A stretch of DNA of 64,000 nucleotides from Nansenia antarctica (taxonomy: Eukaryota > Chordata > Actinopteri > Argentiniformes > Microstomatidae), in the NCBI GenBank assembly GCA_963989245.1, contig OZ022339.1, forward strand, positions 27,510,048-27,574,047. The letters run 5' to 3'. The notes below the pieces were generated by a model. That model was not told the DNA's origin and did no database searches. It saw only the letters and a list, made by a program, of their open reading frames with translations. Made by a program: the position numbers and the translations under genes. Below, one piece after another: positions 49,620 to 60,300 of the stretch. Position 1 is the first letter of the stretch; the number at the start of each line of letters is the position of its first letter.

Positions 49620-51020
49620 AATCTTTACCAAAGTACACCTGCAGTGCTCTATTGCCCTTGCAAAATCCATCCCAAAACAGTTTGATCTATTAGTTCTTAA
49701 CATCAAGCTATCAAACAGTTACTCACTGTCGGTGGCTGGTTGTTATCGTCCTCCATCAGCACCAGCCTGTGCTCTAGAAGCCTTCACCAGACCAGAGCTC
49801 GTTCTACTAGGCGATCTTAACTGGGACATGCTCAAGCCACCTGACAAAGTACGACTTACGAACTTGACTCCCTAAATCTCCAGCAAATCATATCCTGCCC
49901 TACCAGGAATGACCCTCAAAACCCTGAAAAGGACACTTTAATTGATATCACCCTCACAAACTCATCCCCACATGATGTCACCGTTCCGGTGTGTTCTGCA
50001 ACGGTATCAGCGACCACTGTCTCCTTGCCTGTGTTAGAACTAACTGCTCTGTCAAACAACCTGTTTCGATTTACTCATAAACGAATGAGTATTGCTCAAT
50101 GCTCAAGCCTTTCTACGTGACCTGGCCAATGTGAAATGGTTTAGGGTCAGTCTGATCCCCCTCTGTGAACGATACATGGACTTTGTTTCATGACCTGTTC
50201 AATGATATCATCGATTCAATCTCCACATTCAAAACTCACTTGTTTACGCAGATGTATGTCCGTTGATTTACTGTTCCCGTGTTGCTCTGCTGCTAGCTAT
50301 GTATATACTGTATATTTCTCCTCTGATTTTTTATTGTATTTGAATTTTGTAACAGTTTTTTAAATGTGTTGTACGGCGACCTTGAGTGCCTTGAAAGGCA
50401 CCTTATAAAATAAATGTATTATTATTATTATTATTAATGCCATTATCCACAGGCAGGCTCCTGTCAAAAACAATAAGAATTTTTAAAAAAACGCCTCAGC
50501 CCCTGGTTTGACCGTGAGCTTACAGTGCATTTACATTTAAATTGTAGGCATTTAGCAGACGCCTTATTCCAAAGCGACTTACAATCAATACATTTGAATA
50601 CTAAGCAAGTGAATCATCAATCCACCAGTCGTAGCAGGAAGAGTAATCCAGCTCAGGCCCGTGGCCATTGAGAGAAGGAAAAACCTTCTCCTATCACCTT
50701 CTTCTAAACCTTTTTTTGGTTTTTGGTATTTTACACTGGAGAAACAGAGAAACAGTACAAGGGGGGCAATAGAAGTTCTTAGGGACTCAGTAGAGGGGAA
50801 AGCGGGTGTCTTTAGGAGACGCAGTGCTCCTCCAACAAAGAAACGCTGCCTGGCACAAAGGCGCGCCTGTCTAGATCCCCTACTGACTGGCTGGCGTTTA
50901 GACAACTTAGGAATAAGGCCTTGCAAGCCGTTCGAAAAAAAACAAAGTCAACTATTTCAAAGAAAAATTCTCCCTCTGTGGTTCTGACCCAAAAAGTTTC
51001 TGGAAAACCACGATGATTTT
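49620..51020 (+). mobile_element. Fragmented LINE: endonuclease and spacer, with nested tails
   Basis: 49640-49875 encodes endonuclease pieces (DLLVLNIKLSN, SVAGCYRPPSAPA, LVLLGDLNWDML). 49880-50160 continues out of frame. 50445-50520 and 50860-51010 give spacer words (PTDWLAFRQLRNKALQAVRK). It is interrupted by an L2 tail (50213-50440) and by the minus-strand L2-type repeat (50525-50840). Many frameshifts; dead. Confidence 0.7.
50525..50840 (-). mobile_element. L2-type LINE 3' tail
   Basis: Reverse complement carries the GTAAGTCGCTTTGGAATAAG tail shared with 21355-21405, plus its upstream UTR. Same family as the plus-strand copy at 20812-21405, inserted into the fragmented LINE. Confidence 0.75.
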
Positions 51021-51129
51021 TAAAAATGATTAAAGCACTTTGAGCTGCAATGTTTGCAGGAAAAGTGCCATACAAATGAAAAGTTATTATTATTATATTA
51101 TTATTGGCTGAGAGAGATGGACTCATAGG

Positions 51130-51425
51130 GTTCAGCCGCAGCCCCGTCCCTCTGGAACGCCCTCCCCAACCACATCAGACAGGCCAACACCCTGCCAACA
51201 TTTAAACAGGCCCTCAAAACCCACCTCTTCAAGCTCGCCTTCACCAGTTAACCCTCTCCCCCTCCCCTCCCCATGTGTCCCCAGCACTACCTTCATTAGG
51301 CCCCTATACTTTCGTTTATTCATTTTTTGTTTCTTTTAATTATTACTATTCGATCTTTTCAATTAGTAAAGCGTCTTTGAGTGTCTAGAAAAGCGCTATA
51401 TAAGTCTAATGTATTATTATTATGT
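51130..51425 (+). mobile_element. L2-type LINE 3' end
   Basis: Words SAAAPSLWNALPNHIRQANT and TFKQALKTHLFKLAF, a stop, then a 3' UTR with TAGAAAAGCGCTATATAAGT and an (ATT)n tail. Confidence 0.85.
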
Positions 51426-52428
51426 GAAGTGTCTGGGTTGTCTCATCTCTGTTGGAGGTTACTGTCAGTCTCTCATCCTCCTGGGGAAGTCCCTCGCACG
51501 TTCTTGTTCCTGTGGAGAGGCAACGATGGAGATCAGGTAGGGAAATTGGTAAATTAACCGTCAGATCTGTTATCTGTGTCAACTTCTATCTCCAGAAATG
51601 TAATGATACAAATAATTAGGCTACATTGTACATACAGTGAAACTTTCGCCTGCCATGTTTTGAACAGCCATGGGCGGAGTCATTTGACCCTGTGAGTAAT
51701 TTCTTTTAAAATATCTTTGCAATTTCAGGACCCTCCTTTCGCGACTTTTATGTGTGTTCTACCACCCAGTATCCTTACATTTTCAAAATCACATCAGGAT
51801 AAGCTAGTATAAAGATATTTTGCAGTTGTTCTGTGTAGGAGGCAGGCCAACTAGTGGTCGTTGTTAGGGATGCTCCGATTTATCGGCCACCGATTTAAAT
51901 CGGCCGATTTCACTCCAAATGACTCGATCGGTGATCGGCAATAATGGCCGATCGCAAAAGCCGATCTTTTAAGTTATTTTATTGTGGGAAAACGTTATTT
52001 TTATGTTGCGATAACTTCTCAACAGGATTTTACAGGGTTCGTTCAAACTATCGTAATTCTTGAACTATATGTGCAATCGAAAAAAATCCAACCGTTTCTG
52101 AAAGCAGATTCGTTGCACTCTCTAACCATTTAGGGTTATTATTACGGTAGTTCACCCCAAAAAATAATGCATTGACCTCAAAGCGTCATAGGAGCTGGAG
52201 AGTGATTTCAAGAGAAGCGGTATTTTTTTTTATCATACAGCCCCAAACACAAACACGTCCCAAAACAAAAGTATTTACAAAAGCCTTACCAAATAGTAGT
52301 CTATGGCAAACGAGAATGGTGAATCCAATCCATAAAGTATTTAGTGATCGTTAAACTGTTGTTTATTATATTGAGTGGGTACTTTACAACAAAAAAACAA
52401 CGAGTCGGTGAGTGGTGTAGCTCTAGGC

Positions 52429-52567
52429 TGCGTTCGTAAATTCGCTCTGGAAATCTGACCAGCAGTCATGGAATGCCTCTTGTCCAATCAAATTACTTGG
52501 TCCCTTTATGACGTTGAGCCCAGTGTGCCCTCCGGCGCTCTCAGAGCGAATTTACGAACGCAGCCCT
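52429..52567. mobile_element. Palindromic MITE nested in hAT element
   Basis: Ends GGCTGCGTTCGTAAATTCGC and mirror GCGAATTTACGAACGCAGCC; CTA on both sides may be a 3-bp duplication. The same unit, lacking its left arm, is embedded in the hAT element at 38297-39763. Confidence 0.75.
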
Positions 52568-53039
52568 AGACTGTCTCGCGTCGCTTCTACCATGCTGCTA
52601 CGCTGCTTCTATAACATCAGGATCAGACACAGGGCGAGACTTTCAAAATAAACCTTTTTAATGGCTTCTGTGTGCTTTAGACTTGCCTAGAATCGATTTT
52701 ATTTTTATTTAAAAAGTCAGACCGGAAAATGTATTATTGTCGCCAGACCCACTGCGTGGGAATATGACGCGTGCGGATGAGAGACAACATCAAAACTTGC
52801 ACTTATTGCTCGTGTGACATTGGTTAATGGACGAGCATTCTAATAAAATAAATGTACAACGTTAAGCTGCGCCCAAAACCCTGATATGTTGCCATGTGAA
52901 ATGATAAGACAAGAGGCCACGATATGATAATCGCCGAAGGAGGCGATTCGACTGTAGGCATGTGAAGTTATAATTTCTTCAAACTTGCAGTGGTAGCAAC
53001 GGTGTGTGTGTTTTAGTAAATATAGCGTGTGTGTGTGTA

Positions 53040-53103
53040 GCTGTACGTGTGTGTGTGTGTGTGTGTGTGACCCTCCTGTGAGAGGTGTGTGTGTACCTGT
53101 GAG

Positions 53104-53147
<44 letters not shown>

Positions 53148-53159
53148 CCCTCCTGTGAG

Positions 53160-53209
<50 letters not shown>

Positions 53210-53212
53210 CAT
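53040..53212. repeat. (GT)n compound microsatellite
   Basis: Three GT blocks separated by GACCCTCCTGTGAGAGGT words, so the whole is also a higher-order repeat of about 60 bp. Confidence 0.95.
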
Positions 53213-53852
53213 ATCTCAGTATGTAGTGTAAGTAACTTACACTACACTATGCAGTGTAAGTAAGTGTGTGAGTTTATTCTGTTATTTATGCTATTATATC
53301 TAGTATTGTGTTGAGAAGCAATGGAAATGAATCAAGAATTGATAAAGTAGGCTAACTTACATTATCATTGTTCTATATGCAACATAACAGATCACCCAGC
53401 ATTGCTAATGAAAAGAATCAATGAATGTGAGTCTAATAACAATACTTGCTCAATAGGTCTTAAAATCTATTAAAAGTGTTCTTATAAAGGTCTTAAATGT
53501 AACTTGTTGAAACCTGCAGGAACCCGCATAATTAATTTAGGAACAGGTTGCTTACATTAATTATGCGGGTGTTACGGTCAGGGCCATCGCTACTTACACA
53601 CGCATCATTGTTAGACCACTGTTAATGATAGAGCTAACCATCTACGGACAAAAAAAAGTGTCACCTTTTTGGTCCATCGCCAGTTTGCACCCCTGCATAT
53701 GTAAACCATGAAGGCCACGTTTATGATGTCTTTTATACAGCCATATCGACTGACTTGGGTCTGTGTTTGCTTGGTGCCTAATGGATCAAGACTTTTGTCT
53801 AAAAAGCAAAATATATGTAGGCTATTATCCAGTCAGTAGGCCTACAGTTTTT

Positions 53853-53958
53853 GATTGATTGATTGACTGATTGACTGAACATTTTCATTGTGTGAAGCGC
53901 ATTGAGTTGCATCTTGTAAGAAATGCGCTATACAAATAAAATTTGATTTGATTTGATT
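53853..53958 (+). mobile_element. SINE/LINE tail with (GATTT)n end
   Basis: GATTGATTGATTGACTGATT followed by AGCGCATTGAGTTGCATCTT and AATGCGCTATACAAATAAAA, ending (TTTGA)n. Nearly identical to the repeat split by the BEL element (56173-56259 plus 63203-63236). Confidence 0.8.
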
Positions 53959-54148
53959 ACAGTTATGTATTTTTAAAAAGATCGGTATCGGTAGATCTTG
54001 AGGAAAAAAATCGGTGATCGGTATCGGCCCCAAAAATCCAGATCGGAGCATCCCTAGTCGTTGTGTGTAAGTAGCAGCTTTCCATTGTAAAGACTATAGT
54101 CATTTGACCCCCGAGGCAGCTCTTATAGTAGGTAAAATAGGCACGGAT

Positions 54149-54298
54149 GTTCTAGTGTTAAGGCTGTTCTAGTGTTAAGGCTGTTCTAGTGTTAAGGCTG
54201 TTCTAGTGTTAAGGCTGTTCTAGTGTTAAGGGGGCTGTTCTAGTGTTAAGGCTGTTCTGGTGTTAAGGCTGTTCTAGTGTTAAGGCTGTTCTAGTGTT
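54149..54298. repeat. 17-bp minisatellite
   Basis: About nine copies of GCTGTTCTAGTGTTAAG. It is followed by GTTGCGTCAAC-type short repeats (54340-54440). Confidence 0.9.
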
Positions 54299-54440
54299 CG
54301 CTCTCTGGCCAGCGGAGCCGCGCTAACGGCCAAGCTCCACCTGCTGCGTTGCGTCAACTCGCCATCGGCGTTGCGTCAACTTCCCGTTGTCCAAGCTCCA
54401 CCTGCTGCGTTGCGTCAACGTTGCGTCAACGTCAACGTTC

Positions 54441-55080
54441 TACTCTAGCTCCACTGGCATTTTTTGTATACGGGAGTAATTTCACCCTTGACTGCAATAT
54501 GTCCACAACAATAACAACATCATACAGAACATTTTCCAATCAGGGTAATATTTTATCTACATATTCCCAAATAGATAGTTGTTAGTACAGTAGACGTTCA
54601 ACTAACTGTCAACAACATTTCAACTAACTAACCACTAATCCTAAACCTTGCCCTAACCTTAAATCTAACCCTATCCTTAACCATAAATCTAGTTACATAT
54701 CAACAGCAACAACTAGTCGCATATAAAAATTAATATTTTTCGACCTCAAGGATGAGCCGTTCGTCGTCCATTCCTGCAACAAGCTTTCAAGCACCTGTGC
54801 TGATTGACAGCTGACTCGCGTGAATAGCAATTCGCAATAGCTGAGTAGTTGGCTACAAGCATTTTCAATCTGGTATTATCTCTATTAACCGCTGTGGTGA
54901 TTTAACAGCTGATAAAAAATGTATAATATATATATCATAATATCAAGTGCACTACAAACAGAGCAAAACAATAAAACAACACCAGAAAACAACCAATAGG
55001 CTATACAATTATAACCAACAACTACAATTGTAAATATACATCTCAAGCCACACAAGCCACGCAAATATACAATTGGTCTC
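54441..55080. other. No gene seen
   Basis: AT-rich sequence including degenerate CCCTAACC-like words (54645-54690). No domain or splice-bounded exon. Confidence 0.45.
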
Positions 55081-55884
55081 ATTGTGACTAGGGATGCACG
55101 ATATTATCGGCGCCGATATTTATCGGCCCGATATTGGGAAATTAATGTTATTAAATATTTATCGGTTTTATTCAATTTTAGCCGATATAGAGCCGATAAT
55201 ATGAAGCCGGAAATATTTCCGGTTCCGGTTGTCGCGCTCATGCTGCTGCGCCTGCGTACAGCCACGCAGTGGAGAGACGAGAGCGAAACATGGCTTCCCC
55301 GGTGTGGACATTTTTCCGAGTTTCTGAGGCAGATAGTGCGTTTGCAATTTGCAATACATGTTCGGCAAAAGTTCCTACCGTAATAAGCCTAAAAAAGTTC
55401 AACTGTTCAAAAAGTGCAACTTCTCTGCTTTCAGAAACTGTTTGAATCTTTTAGATTGGGCATATAGTTCATGAATTACGATAGTTTGAAGGAACGCTGT
55501 AAAATCCTGTCGGCGCCGACAGCTCCGGTTTCGGAGCAAGACGCGAATCTATCGGCATTAGTCAAATACATGCTGACATCCAGTCATCCGCTCACTGCTC
55601 TCCATCAAAAATGGCACATTCATCAATAATATTACATAATAACAACTGCTCTGATTAGATTGCTTAGATTGTTTAATACATCAACGGGGGGGAAAGCAAG
55701 ATGAACTCGCGAGTATCATGCTTCCTCCATTGAAAGGAAAGTCCTATCTATTCCATTCAAAGTGTTTTAGCCTTCCCCCTTTCCACTGGTAATAAGGAAT
55801 TGGCAAGAATAGATCGATATATATATCGATATATATATATTGTGCTGTTGCATTATAACTGTGCTTAAGTTTCTCTTTTGGCAG

Positions 55885-56061
55885 GACCTGTGACCATACT
55901 GGATGCAGAACGATGCAAATACAACACAAAATTTATGGACAGTGTGTACGCCGATAATATGCAAGGAATTTTTCCTGGATACATGGTGTACAGGTTTTTG
56001 CCCTTGCTTGCTTGCTTTGTGCCGGTGGTCCTGGCCTCCCCTGGGGGACCGCTGGGTACTG
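55885..56061 (+). other. Exon-like open segment inside hAT element
   Basis: Acceptor-like TTCTCTTTTGGCAG precedes GPVTILDAERCKYNTKFMDS, then VYADNMQGIFPGYM, followed by donor-like ACTG|GTAAGC. A degenerate second copy of the ATGCAAGGAATTTTTCCTGG part lies at about 56100. The family is not recognised; it could be transposon cargo or a captured host exon. Confidence 0.3.
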
Positions 56062-56172
56062 GTAAGCAAACTGGCTAGTAGTCGCTCTATTGGTAGAGGG
56101 CTGCAAGGGAATTTTTTCCTGGCTACATAGTATACAGGTTTTTTACTTTTGCCTGCTCGCGGCTCTGTCAGT

Positions 56173-56259
56173 ATTGATTGATTGATTGACTGATTGACTG
56201 AACATTTTCATTGTGTGAAGCGCATTGAGTTGCATCTTGTAAGAAATGCGCTATACAAA
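56173..56259 (+). mobile_element. SINE-like repeat, left part (right part 63203-63236)
   Basis: The same repeat as 53853-53958. It is cut after CTATACAAA by the BEL element and resumes after the 3' LTR with TAAAATTTGATTGATTTG, restoring the uninterrupted order seen in the other copy. Confidence 0.85.
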
Positions 56260-57282
56260 TGTTGTGAAGGCCCACAGTTTAGTGCCAGTTTAGTTTCCCC
56301 AAACCAGCCCTATTTTGCCCCAGTTATTTCTTTGTTATTTTCTATACTATTTCTGTACGTTTTATGAAGTGTATGTATTATTCTTGTAATGTTTATGCAT
56401 ATGTTTGATGACGTAGTATATCCGGGGTGTGTCCGTGACCCGGATGCTACGTTCGGTGGTGTATATAAGAGACGGAAGGGCGGAGTCAGTCAGAGTGTGC
56501 GAGAGAAGCAGAACGAGAGAGAAGCAGAACGAGAGATAGTAACGAGAAGCCGATCTAAGATGGCGGATTCAGCAGCCCGCACACCGTGCAGCAACTGAAG
56601 ACGCCAGGAAAGCGAGTATTGAGTGTACCACTGTAGCCCGTTTAGTTGTGTTCCCGTTGGACCGCCTTGCCAGCAGCCGGCTGTTCAACGTTGGACCAAG
56701 CGAGACGCCAGCTGGACATAATCGTCGCCTCCACGAGCGGACTGCGACTGAACACTGACTCCAGCGGAGCTTCGACGCGGACCACGCGGACTTGGGCCCT
56801 TCACCTCGTGGTGGACCACGAAGACGGCCCTTTCCCTCCGCGTTGCTACGTCACCCCCCCTTTCGTCGGCTAACTTCATCGACGCACATGCCATCCAACC
56901 AGGCCTCAACGCGCACCACAGCCCTGGACTATAAGCCTGTTCAGGCCCGAGACTGTCAGTGAGTGATTGAGTGCGTGTGTGGCCGGCTGGGAGGGAGGGT
57001 ATATTTTTTGGGAGATATAGACAGATACCATTTGTGTAATAAATGTGTTGTTCATATGTAATACCGTGTGTTAGTTGTTTGTAGTTCCAATGCTAATGCT
57101 AATTGAATGCTAATGCTAGTTGTTTGAAGGCTAATGCTAATGCTAACGATATTAACTGCTAGTCTAACGGTTTGCTGGCGCCCCCTGCCTGTATCCTCCT
57201 ATACTGCCTATTTAGCTCCATTAGTTAGATAACCAGCCCCTTCCTAAATTATACAGTCCTTTTCAGCTACTCCCTGGTTACA
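56260..57282 (+). repeat. 5' LTR of capture element
   Basis: 1023 bp, TGTTGTGAAG to CTGGTTACA. It contains TATATAA (56463-56469) as a likely core promoter, an AATAAA signal (57038-57043), and a run of AATGCTAATGCT words near 57090-57145. The LTR transcript would start about 30 bp after the TATA box. Confidence 0.92.
56463..56469 (+). promoter_or_regulatory. LTR TATA box
   Basis: TATATAA in GGTGTATATAAGAGACGG, identical in both LTRs (61393-61399). Well placed to drive genomic RNA of the element. Confidence 0.65.
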
Positions 57283-57284
57283 AT

Positions 57285-57301
57285 TGGTCCTTCGAGCCGG
57301 A
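57285..57301 (+). promoter_or_regulatory. Primer-binding site, tRNA-Tyr
   Basis: TGGTCCTTCGAGCCGGA begins two bases after the LTR. It is the reverse complement of a vertebrate tRNA-Tyr 3' end including CCA (acceptor strand TCGAAGGA). This fixes the LTR boundary and the priming tRNA. Confidence 0.85.
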
Positions 57302-57320
57302 TAGGTAGTGTAGTGATAGC

Positions 57321-60300
57321 ATGGCTGAGCGCAGCCAACCAGACCAGACAGTTACCCCCCCTTCTCCGCCCCCTGAGCCAGAGCCACGACCACAGAGAGT
57401 CCCGCGGTTGCCTCCGAGGTTACAGGAGTATGAGCTTGAGCTCGAAAGCTCACTGAGTGGTAGCGAGGAGCGCACTCCACGGGATACAGTGGTCGGAGAG
57501 GCCGAGGTGTCCGCCGGCGCGCGGGTGGCTAGCACTGAGACAGCCCTCAAAGAGCACCAGCCTGAGGATGAGATGGCAGAACCGCAGGGTTTTGCCGTGG
57601 AAACGGAAGAACAGGAAGGAGAGGCCCGGTCCGACAGCGCCTGCGGGCGGAAGAGGGAGGGCCTCAGCCTTAACGATCTGCCTCCCAGTACGGCGCGCTC
57701 GAGACCTAGCTCCTGCCGCTCAGTGGCTTCCTACCGGTCCAGGGCTTCCGTGGGCAGTCCTGCCTCTGGGGCGGATAGCCTGCACTCCAGAGGGAGTTGT
57801 GCCGCGCTGTCCGAATGTATGCGCCAACAGGCCGAGATGGCGTTAGAGCGGGAGCGCCAACAGGCCGAGACGGCGTTCGAGCGGGAACGACTCCAGTTCG
57901 AGCGTGAACGCGAACGCGAACGCCTCCAGATGAACGGAGCGGAACGCGCGGCGGAGAGGCAGCGCCAGGAGGCGCTAGAACGTGAACGCCTCCAGATGAA
58001 CGGAGCGGAACGTGCGGCGGAGAGACAGCGCCAGGAGGCGTCAGAGAGGGAACGCATCCAGTACGAGCGCGAGCGCCTCCAGATGGAGGGGGCGGAACGC
58101 GCGGCGGAGAGGCAGATGGCGAGAGAGCAACTGCACGCAGAGAAGATGGAGGAAATGATGCAGACCATGCGCGACGTGTGCATCAGCAGAACTCCGTCGG
58201 CCCGTAGCTCCAGAGCATCATCCGCACGGCCCTCTCGAGTGCCATCTCCTGAACCCCCCGCCGATGGCTCCATGACCCCCGCCATGACTGTCCAACTACA
58301 GGCCCAGCTGACCACCTGGAAGGAAGAGGACCAGGGACCCGACCGCTACGCGGCCCAGAGGGAGCCCGCGTCGCTGCCCGGGAGGGGAGCCATCCCCCAA
58401 GAGCGTAGCACACCCCTAGGTCCTCCAGTGCACCAAAATGCATGCAGGCCGGACACCCAGACCGTCACTCCAGCACCGATGATCCACTACAGGATGTTCC
58501 CCCAGGTGGAGGGACCCAAGTTCCCCTTCTTCAAGGACGAGGACAGGAGCCAGTATGTGGAGCTGCGCATCTGCCTAGACACGCTCTTGGACAACTCCTG
58601 CTCAGAGTCCTACAAATATGCGATTCTCCTTCAGCATGTGAGGAACCCCAGAGCCCACAACATGGTACTGGCCCATGCCTCCACACCGACACCTTACACC
58701 AGAGCGCTCGCTGACTTGGATGCCCGCTACGGTCGTCCCTGGAACCACGCCCTTGCTGAACTGCAAGCCCTCGAACAGCAGGCCCCCATCAAGGATGACC
58801 GGGCGCTGGATGACTTCGCGCTCCGCGTGCACACCTTGGTTGGAATGCTGAAGACGCAGGGCCCAGCTGGCGCCAGCGAGATCAACAGCACCTCCAACGT
58901 AGAGCGGCTGCTCCGCAAGATCCCACGCTTCCGGCAGGAGAGGTTCCGGCGACAGCAGCGCGTTCGTAACCCCGGGAAGTTGGGTCTGAGCATGGCTGCC
59001 TTCGCGGAGTTCCTACTGGAGGAAGTGCATGACACCAACGTAGACGCCATGGGTTACGCTGAGCCGAAGAAGGAGAGGGAGAAGGGAGACCGCTGGGACC
59101 GGCCGAGCTCGAACAGAGGACGCCCAGTAGGAGTGCTGCACACGGAGGAGGAGCCTCGGAGAGAGAGGAAAGCCCGACCTGAGGGAAAGGATTCCTCTCA
59201 ACCCCCTCAAAAGGGACGGAGAGGTCCACCGCCATGTCCGTACTGCACCAGCGAGCACTGGTTCAATGAGTGCAGTGACTTCAACAACCTGAGTACCGAG
59301 GACAAGCAGAGGTGGCTCGAGGAGAACCAGAGGTGCTGGAACTGTGGGCGCGACCATCTGGCTAAGAACTGCACCTTGAGGAGAAAGTGCAATCGCTGTG
59401 AGGAGGTCCACCTCAACATTCTACACGAGGTCTCCCTCGCAAGGTCCACGGAGGGCACCAGAAGCCCTAGGTCCGGTCGCGCACCGGAAGAGGAAACCCC
59501 TGTCTACTACCTAGACTCGCCACAGAGCAGCGGCTCCAAGGTTCTACTGAAGGTGGTGAAGGTCCGACTTCACCACAACAACGCTGTGTACGACACGTAC
59601 GCCGTTCTGGACGACGGGTCGGAACGGACCATCCTTCTCCAGGGGGCAGTGCGCCAGTTGGGGCTCCAAGGGACTGCGGAGAAGCTGACTCTGCGCACGA
59701 TACGTCGCGACCTTAAAGAGGTCACCGGGGCGAGAATCAACTTCTCTATCTCCCCGGCGGGGCGGCCGTCGGATAGACATCGGCTTCAGAATGTCTTCAC
59801 CGCCGACCAGCTAGCGCTCTCCCGCTACGACTACCCCCTGGAGAGGTTACGCGCAAGATATCCCCACCTACGGCGAGTAGACCTACATCCGATAGAAGGA
59901 GCGGAGCCAACCCTTCTCATCGGCTCGGACAACGCTGAACTGATCGTGTCGCTCCGTCCTCCGCTGAGAGGACCACGAGGCTGCCCGATGGCTGTTAAGA
60001 CTGCGCTTGGGTGGGCCCTCCAAGGCGCTACCGAGGGGAGAGATAGAGACGGGAGAGCTACGTCATCCCTCCATGTCCGAACCGAAGAAGCAAACCAACC
60101 AACCGGACCGCCTGGAGTGGAATCTATTGCTGCCAGTGCACCTGGAACAGTTAGTACCACAAATGGTTCACCACAGGATGACCAACCAAAGAAGAAGCCT
60201 CTGTGGACAGAGCATAAGTCTCTGGATGGGAAGACCTACTTCTACAACACAGAGACTAAACAGTCCTCAGGGGAGAAACCAGACGACCTGAAATCTCCTG

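Larger units (their letters stand above)
51865..54056. mobile_element. hAT-type element with TAGGGATGCTCCGAT ends
   Basis: Inverted ends TAGGGATGCTCCGAT and mirror ATCGGAGCATCCCTA with exact 8-bp duplication GTCGTTGT (51857-51864 and 54057-54064). Subterminal ATCGG/CCGAT repeats on both sides. No transposase. It contains a small palindromic MITE (52429-52567), a GT microsatellite (53040-53212), a 15-bp-arm hairpin (53523-53572) and a SINE-like tail (53853-53958). Confidence 0.93.

Noticed and set aside
54640..54700. Interstitial telomere repeat (CCCTAA)n
   Set aside because: Only scattered CCCTAACC-like words with many interruptions; no run of the hexamer.
56389..56598. Short frames in both LTRs of the capture element (69 and 75 aa)
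   Set aside because: Present identically in both LTRs simply because LTRs are duplicated; no domain and poor start context.
57731..58315. Minus-strand Arg/Ser-rich frames over the BEL Gag
   Set aside because: Antisense of the Glu/Arg coiled-coil repeats; the plus-strand frame carries the domains.
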